Source: Opitutaceae bacterium (GTDB taxonomy: Bacteria > Verrucomicrobiota > Verrucomicrobiia > Opitutales > Opitutaceae). Taken from it: a stretch of 64,000 bases of DNA. The translations under genes were made by a program, and so were the position numbers. Shown piece by piece: positions 51,637-60,246 of this stretch. The notes under the pieces are model-generated. The model searched no databases and was not told where the DNA came from. It saw only the letters and a list, made by a program, of their open reading frames with translations. The stretch covers positions 62,001 through 126,000 of the forward strand of contig JANQRT010000002.1 of NCBI GenBank assembly GCA_028284385.1. The letters are read 5' to 3'. Position 1 is the stretch's first letter, and every line of letters starts with the position of its first letter.

Positions 51637-52017
51637 ATGTTTGAGTTTCGGTTAGATACCCGGAGTGGGGTTCCTTTCTATCGTCAGATAATCGATCAGA
51701 TTCGATTCGGGATAGCGACGGGGCAGCTGCGGATGGGGGAGCAGCTGCCTACCGTTCGCTCCCTCGCGGTCCAGCTGAAGGTAAATCTGAATACGGTGAT
51801 CAAGGCCTACAAGGAGTTGGAAATTCAGAAGATACTCGAAACGCAGCAGGGAACTGGAACCTTCATTGGATCCGAGACGGTCAATGTATCCGCAAAGGAA
51901 AGACGCAACAAGACGAAATCGATCTGCGAGGAATTTGTGAATGTGGCTGCTGTTTATGGCATAACGCCGAAACAGCTTATCGAGGAATTGCAAAAAAATG
52001 AAGGAGGCAACTTATGA
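51637..52017 (+). CDS. GntR-family (YtrA-type) transcriptional regulator
   Basis: A 126-residue regulator with a winged-helix DNA-binding domain (about 8-75; PFYRQIIDQIRFGIATGQL, LPTVRSLAVQLKVNLNTVIKAYKELE) and only a short C-terminal part, as in the YtrA subfamily. Its stop overlaps the SPFH gene start by 4 bp (ATGA), so it probably controls that two-gene operon. The inverted repeat in its promoter is the likely site. Confidence 0.92.
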   Translation: MFEFRLDTRSGVPFYRQIIDQIRFGIATGQLRMGEQLPTVRSLAVQLKVNLNTVIKAYKELEIQKILETQQGTGTFIGSETVNVSAKERRNKTKSICEEFVNVAAVYGITPKQLIEELQKNEGGNL

Positions 52018-52937
52018 AATTGGAAATACCTGTCGAGTCCGAGATCAGAACCAGAAGCGGTTTGAGTATCGTGTCGCTAGCCTTGGGGGTCGTTCTGATC
52101 GGTCCTGTGATTTGGCTTGCTGCCATTGGCGTCCTTTCGACGCTTGCCGCAGTCATTCTTGGCAACTTGGGAGCCTTCATCGCCTATTCGGTTAGAATAG
52201 CCCATCAGTGGGAGAAGGGTGTCGTGCTTCGTATGGGAAAATTCACCGGGCTTCGCGGTCCTGGCATTTTCTTCGTCATTCCGATCATTGACGAGGTGAA
52301 TAGCTTCATCGATCAGCGTGTGCGAGTCACCGATTTCCATGCGGAGAAAACGCTCACCAAGGACACGGTGCCCGTCAATGTGGATGCGGTGGTGTATTGG
52401 ATGGTTTGGGACGTCGAAAAAGCGGCTCTAGAGGTAGAGAGGTATAACGAGGCCGTGTCCTATGTAGCGCAAACGGCCCTACGCGACATCATTGGACGCC
52501 ATGAGCTGGCCGATCTTCTCCAACATCGTGACACGATTGGCGAAGCTTTGCAGAAGACGATGGATGAGCATACTAATCCTTGGGGAATTACCTGCCAGAC
52601 CGTTGGAATAAAGGATATCATTATTCCGGAGGCGCTTGCCGATGCCATGAGCAAGCAGGCCCAAGCTGAACGCGAAAGGCAGGCTCGTATTATTCTAGGC
52701 ACGGCCGAAACCGAGATCTCGGAAAAGTTCGCCAAAGCCAGTGAGAAGTATTCAAAAAATCCTGTTGCGCTCCAACTGCGTGGAATGAACATGCTCTTTG
52801 AGGGACTTAAGGAAAAAGGTTCGTTGATTATCGTGCCGAGTTCGGCCCTCGATTCCATGAATCTTGGAGCGGTTGGCGGCTTGTCGGCCTTGGCTGAGCA
52901 GCAGACGCTAGGTCATTCGAAAGAACCGGCAACCTAG
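52014..52937 (+). CDS. SPFH/band 7 (stomatin/slipin-like) membrane protein
   Basis: A 307-residue protein. A membrane segment lies at about 25-65, then the SPFH/band-7 domain (about 65-235; RGPGIFFVIPIIDEVNSFIDQRV and TLTKDTVPVNVDAVVYWMVWD) and a C-terminal coiled coil with GMNMLFEGLKEKGSLIIVPSSALDSM. Slipins form oligomers in the inner membrane and organise or protect membrane proteins. There is no NfeD partner next to it. It is coupled to the GntR gene. Confidence 0.92.
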   Translation: MKLEIPVESEIRTRSGLSIVSLALGVVLIGPVIWLAAIGVLSTLAAVILGNLGAFIAYSVRIAHQWEKGVVLRMGKFTGLRGPGIFFVIPIIDEVNSFIDQRVRVTDFHAEKTLTKDTVPVNVDAVVYWMVWDVEKAALEVERYNEAVSYVAQTALRDIIGRHELADLLQHRDTIGEALQKTMDEHTNPWGITCQTVGIKDIIIPEALADAMSKQAQAERERQARIILGTAETEISEKFAKASEKYSKNPVALQLRGMNMLFEGLKEKGSLIIVPSSALDSMNLGAVGGLSALAEQQTLGHSKEPAT

Positions 52938-53073
52938 TTGGCAAATTATCTATTTCCTGCAGGTCTTTCCCTGCTGTCTTGATTAGATCGAAGTCCGCGG
53001 ACCTCAGCCGTAGTTCAAATCAGGGACTTGGATTAAAATGCCCAATGCCCATTTTGCTTGCTCGTTCTGATGG

Positions 53074-54171
53074 TTGGAGAAGAGACTGAAAAGCATTCCA
53101 GCCATGGCATTGTTGCTTTTCTACCTGTTTCTAGCTCTTGGATTTTCATTCCTTTGCTCTATTTTGGAGGCTAGCCTGCTTTCGATGCCTCCCTCTTTCG
53201 TAAAGAATCTGGAAGGCAAGGGGACCAAGGTCGGGCGACGTTTGGCTGCTTTGAAGAAGGATATCGACAGACCCTTGGCTGCCATATTGTCCCTTAATAC
53301 GATTGCCCACACGGTGGGGGCTGCAGGAGTCGGAGCTCAGGCCGCTTCCGTTTTGGGGCAGGGATATTTCGGAGTTATCTCGGCGATTCTCACTCTGCTT
53401 ATTCTATTCGTTTCCGAAATCATACCCAAGACGCTTGGAGCTCTGTATTGGAAGTCTTTGGTAGGATTCACCGCTTACTCTTGCCAGGTGATTATCGTCC
53501 TGCTTTCACCACTTGTCTGGATATCGGAAAAACTGATACGCGTTATTCAGCCGAAAGGAAAAATCGAGGACAAGATTAGCCGTGATGAAGTCGTGGCTAT
53601 GGCTCAGCTCGGCTTGAGCGAAGGCGTTATAGCCGAGAGCGAGAGCAATATAATTCGAAATCTGATTCGTTTTAAGAATATTCGTATCGAGGATATAATG
53701 ACGCCTCGGACGGTCGTAAGCAAGCTGGATGAATCGATCGCGTGTGACGAGGCGATCCGAAAAAGGACGGACATGCGGTTTTCGCGAATTCCGGTTTTCG
53801 CTGATAATCCGGAGAACATTATTGGCTATGTGCTCAAGCAGCGGATACTTGAAGAAGTGGCCTTCGATAGGCATTCCACATTGATCTCGGAAATCAAGAG
53901 ACCGATCCGAGTAATATCGGAGCAAGCTTCCCTAGCTACTCTTTTCAGCGAACTTTTGCACTCAAGAGAGCAAATCGCAGTTGTCGTTGACGAGTACGGA
54001 AGCATGTCCGGAATTGTGACACAGGAAGATTTGATCGAAACGCTCCTTGGGCTCGAGATTATCGATGAATCGGATCAAGCCGAGGACATGCGGGAACTCG
54101 CTCGCAGAAAATGGAAGCAGCGGGCTGAAAGGATGGGAATCGTTCTGCCCGATCCTGCTAAGGAGAAATAG
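53074..54171 (+). CDS. CNNM/CorC-family membrane protein with CBS domains
   Basis: The start is TTG at 53074 or ATG at 53104 (MALLLFYLFLAL); either keeps the first helix. The product (355-365 residues) has a DUF21/CNNM transmembrane domain (three or four helices, about 12-165, with a SEIIPKTLGALY segment) and a CBS pair (about 205-330; DIMTPRTVVSKL, IAVVVDEYGSMSGIVTQEDLIETLLG). It lacks the extra C-terminal CorC_HlyC domain. Such proteins are linked to Mg2+ or other cation efflux and homeostasis. Confidence 0.88.
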   Translation: MEKRLKSIPAMALLLFYLFLALGFSFLCSILEASLLSMPPSFVKNLEGKGTKVGRRLAALKKDIDRPLAAILSLNTIAHTVGAAGVGAQAASVLGQGYFGVISAILTLLILFVSEIIPKTLGALYWKSLVGFTAYSCQVIIVLLSPLVWISEKLIRVIQPKGKIEDKISRDEVVAMAQLGLSEGVIAESESNIIRNLIRFKNIRIEDIMTPRTVVSKLDESIACDEAIRKRTDMRFSRIPVFADNPENIIGYVLKQRILEEVAFDRHSTLISEIKRPIRVISEQASLATLFSELLHSREQIAVVVDEYGSMSGIVTQEDLIETLLGLEIIDESDQAEDMRELARRKWKQRAERMGIVLPDPAKEK

Positions 54172-54186
54172 CGTTCGGTTTTCAGG

Positions 54187-54214
54187 ATCGTAACCATAAA
54201 TTGGTGACGATTTT
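54187..54214 (+). terminator. Terminator-like hairpin after the CNNM gene
   Basis: ATCGT-A-ACCA pairs with TGGT-G-ACGAT around a 5-nt loop with one mismatch, followed by TTTT. It lies between convergent genes. Confidence 0.5.
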
Positions 54215-54228
54215 CCGTTTCATCTGGA

Positions 54229-54648
54229 TTATTTTAATTCAAAGGTCTTGGCGACTTCTTGAATGAATGCGACTTCAGACCCAATCAGTTCGGCATCGGA
54301 ATAAAGTAGAACATTGCACAGACGGAGCGCTCGATAGCGTCCCTCCCTGTTCTCAAGCCTCTCCCCTATGTCCTTTAGGAAATCTAGTCGCGATTCGTCG
54401 GACTCGCTAAGTCTCTGGGCTTGTGAGCGAGAGGTTTCGATATAGGACTCTATGGGAGTGTCGGATTGCCAATCGAAACGCTCTGCGGTGTTCTCTAATG
54501 TGATTATCTCCTTTTGACTTTCACGAGAATCTGAATACGCTGCGAGTAGCAGTAGGTCGATTATCGCCTCTCGTTGCCCTTGGCCGAGGTTGTCGATTTT
54601 CACGTCTTCCTTCTTATGGAGAAAAAGATTTTTAATGGCCTCGATCAT
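54229..54648 (-). CDS. TerB-like protein
   Basis: A 139-residue all-alpha cytoplasmic protein. The spacing of helices and acidic residues (LLLAAYSDSRESQKEIITLENTAERF, and a second AELIGSEVAFIQEVAKTF) follows the TerB/DjlA-N fold, where acidic residues bind metal. It begins 17 bp after the DUF2490 gene stop and is probably cotranscribed. The role is unclear; no other tellurite genes are nearby. Confidence 0.65.
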   Translation of the reverse strand: MIEAIKNLFLHKKEDVKIDNLGQGQREAIIDLLLLAAYSDSRESQKEIITLENTAERFDWQSDTPIESYIETSRSQAQRLSESDESRLDFLKDIGERLENREGRYRALRLCNVLLYSDAELIGSEVAFIQEVAKTFELK

Positions 54649-54665
54649 CGTGACATTTTACGATG

Positions 54666-55376
54666 TTAATCGTTGTTATTCCGAACGCGAGCAAGTTTTT
54701 TAAACCCGCATCCGATAATATAGGCGTGATTCCAATCCGCTCCGTCACCTGATCGCGTAGACCTGACCTGCAAGAACAGGTTGATACGTTTTCTCTCCCC
54801 AGTATCGAAGGAAATGTCGATGGGACGAAATCGATTTTCCCTATAAGCTCCGACCCGATAGTCGAAAAAGAACTCGTTGGAGAAATTAAAATGAGTCATT
54901 CTGGGCAGCCAGCTAGCTTGTCGCGAGAACAGTAATCGATGTCTGGATACTAATTCGGTTGCGTAGTCTCGACTCTCCCACCAACGCGTTTCCAGTCGGT
55001 TGCGTAGCGTCAATTTTGTTCCTTCTCCCAGCTGCCAACTGGGATTCACTTCCAGTTCCATGCGAGCCAGTGTGTTCCAGCCTCCCGTCTCGTCCTTGAT
55101 TTCAATCCATCCCGGACCGATGCCTAGGGAAAGATTTGGTTTCCATTGATAATAGAGCTTCTGCTGAGCAAACCAAGTTCCGATTTTGCTGGCATCATTT
55201 ATCCATCGGGCTTCGGCGTAAGTGAAAGTCGACCACTTCGGATCCTTGTATTGCTGTAAAAGGAACGTGTTCCACATTCGGAAATCCTGGTCGAATTGAG
55301 CTACTGCTGACGAGGCAATGGCGCAACTTGCGATAAGGATGAAAATTGGAGCTGCTCGCCCCCGTCTGAATTTCAT
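54666..55376 (-). CDS. DUF2490 outer-membrane protein
   Basis: A 236-residue exported protein with a signal peptide about 1-26 (AVAQ). The mature part matches DUF2490: DQDFRMWNTFLLQQYKDPKW, YAEARWINDASKIGTWFAQQ, and alternating strands with WW/RWW motifs, giving a barrel in the outer membrane. The C-terminus lacks a terminal aromatic residue. The function of the family is unknown. The 117-bp region upstream is AT-rich (55400-55470) and likely contains the promoter. Confidence 0.8.
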   Translation of the reverse strand: MKFRRGRAAPIFILIASCAIASSAVAQFDQDFRMWNTFLLQQYKDPKWSTFTYAEARWINDASKIGTWFAQQKLYYQWKPNLSLGIGPGWIEIKDETGGWNTLARMELEVNPSWQLGEGTKLTLRNRLETRWWESRDYATELVSRHRLLFSRQASWLPRMTHFNFSNEFFFDYRVGAYRENRFRPIDISFDTGERKRINLFLQVRSTRSGDGADWNHAYIIGCGFKKLARVRNNND

Positions 55377-55493
55377 GGCTCACTCTTGTTATGACTAAGA
55401 GCCTAAAACCAGGATTTTGATAAGTAAATCTAAATTTATAATAAAATATAATTAGAATATCTAATTTTAAATCGGCTCTTGGCCTATACGCCT

Positions 55494-56150
55494 TTATGCC
55501 TGGATAGCCTTCAGAATCGATTCGGCCAAAGCCAAGTGCCCTACGGTGTTCAGGTGTACTCGATCGGGCGAGAGCTGAGAATGATCGAAGTTTTTCAGGA
55601 GACTGTCCATGCAGGCCTGAGCATCTATGGATAGAGCGTCGTATTTTGGAGCGAGTTCCTCCAGCACCACCTTCCCATAGGAATCCATGGCAGCTCGAAA
55701 GGGATCTTGCGTGTCGTCAATTAGAACAAATGGAGTGATAAGAATGAGACCCTGGAGGCTTGGTCGAATCGATTGCAGCAATTTGTCGTAGATTTCTCGA
55801 TACTCCTCAATGGGAACGGGCTTCAGCGATTCGGAAACCGCTTTTCCGAATCCCCGCCACACGTCGTTGATCCCAATGCCTACGCTCAGCCAATCGGGGT
55901 GTTCTTCCATCACGTCTCGATTCCATCGTTCTTGAAGTTCCCGAATCGTATTGCCACCCACGCCTCGATTGACCACTTCGATTTTTCGTTCGGTGTATCG
56001 ATTGGCAAGGATGGCATTGATCAGGTTGACGTATCCCTGACCGTATTCAGGCTGTGGATTCCAGTTCGAAGGTTCTATTCCCTTGGTTCTTCCACAATCG
56101 GTTATGGAATCTCCGATCAACACCCATTTGCTGCCTGGTTCGATTATCAT
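55494..56150 (-). CDS. SGNH/GDSL hydrolase
   Basis: The ATG at 56150 is chosen because it precedes the first block directly; the longer frame to 56279 starts with TTG and has no homology-like sequence. The 218-residue protein has all four blocks: WVLIGDSITDCGR (Ser nucleophile), GGVGGNTIRELQERW (Gly), SVGIGINDVW (Asn) and SPDRVHLNTVGH (Asp/His). It is an intracellular esterase or lipase of broad type, of the rhamnogalacturonan-acetylesterase-like class. It follows the ECF sigma gene with about 140 bp between. Confidence 0.88.
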   Translation of the reverse strand: MIIEPGSKWVLIGDSITDCGRTKGIEPSNWNPQPEYGQGYVNLINAILANRYTERKIEVVNRGVGGNTIRELQERWNRDVMEEHPDWLSVGIGINDVWRGFGKAVSESLKPVPIEEYREIYDKLLQSIRPSLQGLILITPFVLIDDTQDPFRAAMDSYGKVVLEELAPKYDALSIDAQACMDSLLKNFDHSQLSPDRVHLNTVGHLALAESILKAIQA

Positions 56151-56291
56151 GGAATGAATTATTCGAATGGCTTTTGGCCGGATGCAAGGGTTTAAAAACG
56201 GGGGATATTTTTTGCGGTTCCCATCTACTTCCGCTGCTCCATCTTCTTCTAAAATCCATTCTTCAACAAGCGACGACAAGAAGAGAATCTC

Positions 56292-56846
56292 CTAGCAATC
56301 GCACTTGCGGGGAGTGAAGTCGATCACGTTTCCTCTGCCGTCCGTTTCAACCAGGCAGCAATCCAACATGATTTTCTTGAGCTTCGACCGAGCTCGCTGA
56401 ACGCGGGACTTGACTGCCGAGTAGCCAAGTCCTTGCTGTTCGGCGATCTCCTTTTGGGATACGCCCTCGATTTCAGTCAGAGTAAGCAGTCGACGATCCT
56501 CTTCCGGCAATTCCTGCAGCATGCCTGGCAGCCAGCTGGCTACTTCATTATTGTAGTTATCGTTTCGATACTCTTCAGAATCAATCGCCCTATCTTCGCT
56601 TTCCTCGAGGTCGGAACGATTGCGCCGATAATAGTCTGTGACGACATTGCGGGCAATACTGAAGGCCCATGGCTGGAGGCGTTCCTCGTCTTTCAGAGAA
56701 TTGATCCGCTTAGCGATTTTCACCAGCGTGTCCTGCGTTAAATCATCCGCGATTTCACGGGACGGCACTCGGGATCTGATAAACCGAAACAGACTGGTTC
56801 TCAGTTCCTGCCAATGGACGATACTGTTGGATTTCAGCTCGGGCAT
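56292..56846 (-). CDS. SigZ-like ECF sigma factor with Cys-rich tail
   Basis: The ATG at 56846 is preferred to GTG at 56888. The 184-residue protein has sigma region 2 (DDLTQDTLVKIAKRINSL, WAFSIARNVVTDYYR) and region 4 (DRRLLTLTEIEGVSQKEIAEQQGLGYSAVKSRVQRARSKL is the HTH area). The C-terminus carries Cys pairs (LDCCLVE and a final KCDC), as in the SigZ family. These could bind metal or arsenic and make the sigma factor itself a sensor (inference). It lies 74 bp after arsI on the same strand. No anti-sigma gene is adjacent. Confidence 0.85.
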   Translation of the reverse strand: MPELKSNSIVHWQELRTSLFRFIRSRVPSREIADDLTQDTLVKIAKRINSLKDEERLQPWAFSIARNVVTDYYRRNRSDLEESEDRAIDSEEYRNDNYNNEVASWLPGMLQELPEEDRRLLTLTEIEGVSQKEIAEQQGLGYSAVKSRVQRARSKLKKIMLDCCLVETDGRGNVIDFTPRKCDC

Positions 56847-56919
56847 TTGATGAAACGGTAATGGCGCTGACAATTTTGCCAACGCCACGTTTCAGAGAAA
56901 TGAAGGTTTCCCCTGGATT

Positions 56920-57414
56920 TTAGCAGCAACCAGCTTGAACTGCTTCCTTCTCCTTCTCCGCTTCCTCGCTAGAGCAGCATTCGGTTTCTTTATCGCTTTT
57001 CAGATCCGAATTGTAGTCCGTGACCACAAAGATCTCCCACTCGTTGCCATCCGGATCATTGACCCATATTTTGTCCTGTACCGCGTAGCAGCAGATTCTT
57101 TGCTCTTCGACCTTTACCGGCATGCCCAGCTTTTCAAAACGCTCCTTGGCCTGGGTCACTGCCTCGCTTGATTTCACCTGTATGCCGAAGTGGGAAACGT
57201 TGGATGCCGGAGCCGACGATTCTTTCGAGAGACCTATGGCTAGATTGATGGAAGGATCGTCGAGTTCAAACTTTGCGTAATCCTCCTTTATTTTGCTAGG
57301 CTCGGCCTGAAAGAGCTCCTTGTAGAAGGAGATCGATTTTTCGAGATCCGTCGCGCTGATGCCAAAGTGAATCCGGCTATTGTTTTTAAAAGCTACGTCT
57401 GTGTTTTCGTTCAT
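56920..57414 (-). CDS. arsI: ArsI/CadI-type organoarsenical lyase
   Basis: A 164-residue vicinal-oxygen-chelate protein. Metal ligands fit His17, His75 and Glu127, and the ArsI mark is the Cys pair in RICCYAVQDKIWVNDPDGNEWE (Cys108, Cys109) that holds the trivalent arsenical. ArsI cleaves the C-As bond of methylarsenite with Fe(II) and oxygen. The C-terminus has two more Cys pairs (CCSSEE and a final GCC), which may bind As(III). No other ars gene is in the window. The sigma gene downstream is probably cotranscribed. Confidence 0.92.
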   Translation of the reverse strand: MNENTDVAFKNNSRIHFGISATDLEKSISFYKELFQAEPSKIKEDYAKFELDDPSINLAIGLSKESSAPASNVSHFGIQVKSSEAVTQAKERFEKLGMPVKVEEQRICCYAVQDKIWVNDPDGNEWEIFVVTDYNSDLKSDKETECCSSEEAEKEKEAVQAGCC

Positions 57415-57697
57415 GATGATATTTCTTGGTTCATTTGGTAAGACGCAGCCTTTGTCGAAAAGACGCGCTAAAAGTGATCGAAGTAAAATGCCCTGTCTCT
57501 CAAAACAGGATCATCAAATCGTAGCACTATCCAGCGATCTGCTAGATAAGTAATTGTCTCCCAGATTCTCTGTTCGAAAACTATCGTGCTAATATCAGCT
57601 ACTTCCCGGTTTCGGTCGTTTGAAAAAGCATTTCAATTGTGTTGAAACAAGACTAGACCCAACCCTTCATTCGTAGGGATCGTCACGATACTTATCC
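57415..57697. other. Divergent region between arsI and the sugar importer
   Basis: This 283-bp gap should hold the promoters of arsI (minus) and of the sugar importer (plus). The only clear element is the triple half-site at 57620-57647. I see no ArsR-type operator and no RNA gene. Confidence 0.35.
57620..57647 (+). promoter_or_regulatory. Triple half-site operator upstream of the sugar importer
   Basis: TTGAAA (57620), TTTCAA (57631) and TTGAAA (57642) alternate in orientation at 11-bp spacing, giving two overlapping inverted repeats (TTGAAA-N5-TTTCAA and TTTCAA-N5-TTGAAA). They lie 50 bp before the first gene. Such helically phased half-sites suit a LacI- or similar regulator. No regulator gene is adjacent. 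Confidence 0.5.
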
Positions 57698-59326
57698 ATG
57701 TCCAAATCTAGAATCTTCAAATATGCCTCTTTGGCGGTGATACTGGTTTGGGGATTTATCAAGCTACTACCTGAGCGAGAAGAGCCCGTAGCCATTAGCG
57801 ATCAAGAGGCTCCCGCTTCGGCCAAAAGGGACGTGAAGCATGTTATCAAATTCGCTCCTGGCAATCAGTACACGCCTGGGGTGCGGCTGTTTGGGATGAG
57901 CGAGCCTCTTGAGGGCTTAACCAAGGTTATTCGAAAGTACGAAGCCCGCCATCCTGATACGCGGATCGAAGTTTTCAACGTTCCTACCGTCCAGCGAGAG
58001 TATCTCGTCACCCAGTTGAGCAGTGGAGCTGCCCCCGACATCGTTAAAGTGAATGTCGAGGACGTGTGGGTTGACGTGCACAAGAATTGGTATGTCCCTT
58101 TGGATACGTTTCTCGATCAGCCCAATCCCTATGTAGTGGAGAAGGCCGACCCCAGTTTACCTGGGGCGCGCCAATGGTGGGATATGTTTCGCTATCAGGC
58201 AATCACCCGCGGCAAGGCGGGTCCCGATGGCAAATACTATTGCTACACCTTGGATGCCGTGGAAACAGGAATATTCTACAACAAGACTTTGTTTGGCCAG
58301 CTTGGCTTGGAAGTTCCGGAAACCATGACCGAGTTCTTCCATGTGGCGGAAACCATCAAGAAAAATGGATACATTCCCCTGTCGATGGTGCTGCTGAGCT
58401 ATGCGGACTGGGGCGTCGATCTTATTTTCGATCAGCTCTACCACGATTTGCTGCCTGGTATCGATCTGGTCAAGGATCCGACTAGGGAGGCTTATCTGCA
58501 GGGCTACTTGGACAGCGAGGAAATCGCCTTTCTACATACGAAAGGTTTCTTCACGAAAGACGATCCTCGCTTTCAGGAAAAATGGAGACTGCTCAAGCGA
58601 CTCCGCCAATACATGCCTCAAGAGATAAGCGTGAGGTCTGGAGGTGATCGACAATTCGTTAATCAGCAAGCTGCCATGATCTGGATCACCAGCACGTTTA
58701 CTTACCGACTTGTGGCTGACCAGGATCTAGGTTTCGAATGGGGCGTTTTCTATTTTCCCATGATCGACGAGGCCGTTTCTAAGATGACCGCCAATACGCC
58801 GGCCTGCGTGATTGGCGGCGCCGCTACCCAGCTCGAGGTGACCAATAGCGCGGTGAGCGATACTGATCCGAATTTGCCATTCGAACAGCGAATACAGGAG
58901 TCCGAGCGACTCAAGCGGGTGGTCGGCTTTCTGCAATTTCTGTCTTTGCCGGAGAATGCCGCTCTTGTGACCAACGAACACCCACGCTTCATCCCCAATA
59001 TTGTAGGGGTAGAGCCACTACCTGAACTGGAGCCATTCCAAAAGATATTGGAGAGACGGTATACTACTACAAAATGGATGAATTCCTTCGATCTTCGCTT
59101 CTTCGATGTGCTACAGCGCATGTTCGCCTTGTATTTGGAAGATGGAGCCACTTTGGAAGAGCTGGTAGACTGGATGGAGAGCAACGTAAGCGCGTCGAGC
59201 GAGCTGTTCGAAAATCGAAAGGGGATTGACTGGGAGGCCCTGGAAAAAAAGTGGCAAGAACTGGCTCCCGCCCGGGAGGGAATGACTTTCCTGCCCAAAC
59301 CGCTACAGGAGAATCCCGCGCTGTGA
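57698..59326 (+). CDS. Extracellular sugar-binding protein of an ABC importer
   Basis: A 542-residue family-1-type solute-binding protein, long for the class. One N-terminal helix (about 8-24) should anchor or export it; no lipobox cysteine is visible. The domain begins VIKFAPGNQYTPGVRLFG and has typical TRIEVFNVPTVQREYLVTQLSSGAAPDIVKVN and AVETGIFYNKTLFGQLGLEVPETM segments. Its stop overlaps the first permease in GTGA. It should bind an oligosaccharide in the periplasm; the convergent rhamnosidase gene hints at a rhamnose-containing one. Confidence 0.88.
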   Translation: MSKSRIFKYASLAVILVWGFIKLLPEREEPVAISDQEAPASAKRDVKHVIKFAPGNQYTPGVRLFGMSEPLEGLTKVIRKYEARHPDTRIEVFNVPTVQREYLVTQLSSGAAPDIVKVNVEDVWVDVHKNWYVPLDTFLDQPNPYVVEKADPSLPGARQWWDMFRYQAITRGKAGPDGKYYCYTLDAVETGIFYNKTLFGQLGLEVPETMTEFFHVAETIKKNGYIPLSMVLLSYADWGVDLIFDQLYHDLLPGIDLVKDPTREAYLQGYLDSEEIAFLHTKGFFTKDDPRFQEKWRLLKRLRQYMPQEISVRSGGDRQFVNQQAAMIWITSTFTYRLVADQDLGFEWGVFYFPMIDEAVSKMTANTPACVIGGAATQLEVTNSAVSDTDPNLPFEQRIQESERLKRVVGFLQFLSLPENAALVTNEHPRFIPNIVGVEPLPELEPFQKILERRYTTTKWMNSFDLRFFDVLQRMFALYLEDGATLEELVDWMESNVSASSELFENRKGIDWEALEKKWQELAPAREGMTFLPKPLQENPAL

Positions 59327-60225
59327 AGCAGGAAAAGTTCAGTTTCACCTTTACCTGCTACGTTATTATCCTCCCTACGCTAGCTCTTCTATTCACATTC
59401 ATCTATCTCCCGGTGGTCTGGGCCTTCTCGCGCTCCCTTTACGACTTCGAGATAGGCAGCGAGTCGCGTTTCGTGGGACTGGGCAACTTTGGGGAGTATC
59501 TGTTTAGCGATCCGACCTTCTGGCCTTCTATGCTTCATATGGGAGCATTGACGTTTTTCCTGGTCTGCGTTCGCCTGACTATTCCTCTTGTCGTTGCCAA
59601 ATTGATACACTCTCTCTCGACCGAGAAATCTCGCTACGTTTATCGAACCATTTTTCTGGCTCCAATCGTTGTTCCGGGAGTGGCTCTGCAGTTGATTTGG
59701 ATGAATCTGATTTATTCCGATGTCGGACTCTTGAACGAGACTCTTCGCGCAATTGGTTTGGCCAATTTCACCCAAGGCTGGCTTACAAATCCGGATACAG
59801 CTCTCCTTGCCATTATGGTTATCGGTTTCCCCTTTGTCAGTGGTATCGATGTGCTGATCTACTATGCTGGGTTGTCAAGCATACCGGAAGATGTGAACGA
59901 GTCGTGCGCGCTTGAAGGATGCGTTGGCATTCGCAAATTCTTCCGTATCGACGTTCCTCTGGTGCTCAGCCAGCTGAAGCTCATCCTGATCCTGACTATT
60001 ATCAACGGCCTGCAAGCTTTCGAGAACGTTTACATCCTTACCGAAGGCGGTCCTGGCTACGAGACGATTGTACCCGGATTATGGATGTACTACAATGCCT
60101 TCAAATTTCAGCGCATGGGCTACGCCTGCGCTATAGGAGTAGTACTGTTCCTGATGATCCTAACTTTGACCATCATTAACATAAAATATTTCCGGTCGGC
60201 GGAAGAAGTGAAAGAAGGAGCATGA
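59323..60225 (+). CDS. Sugar ABC permease, MalF/UgpA type
   Basis: The start is GTG at 59323 in a GTGA overlap; the longer frame to 59251 runs through the previous gene. The 300-residue protein has six helices. The cytoplasmic EAA-like loop reads NESCALEGCVGIRKFFRIDVPLVL, with Ser-Cys in place of the usual Ala-Ala, but the Gly and spacing are kept. It forms a heterodimer with the next gene's product. Confidence 0.9.
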   Translation: MKQEKFSFTFTCYVIILPTLALLFTFIYLPVVWAFSRSLYDFEIGSESRFVGLGNFGEYLFSDPTFWPSMLHMGALTFFLVCVRLTIPLVVAKLIHSLSTEKSRYVYRTIFLAPIVVPGVALQLIWMNLIYSDVGLLNETLRAIGLANFTQGWLTNPDTALLAIMVIGFPFVSGIDVLIYYAGLSSIPEDVNESCALEGCVGIRKFFRIDVPLVLSQLKLILILTIINGLQAFENVYILTEGGPGYETIVPGLWMYYNAFKFQRMGYACAIGVVLFLMILTLTIINIKYFRSAEEVKEGA

Positions 60226-60246
60226 TGTTAGGCGGAAAGGTTTTCA

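Noticed and set aside
52993..53041. tRNA-like TTCAAATC stretch
   Set aside because: No acceptor stem or anticodon arm can be built; the nearby GTCCGCGGAC is only a short palindrome.
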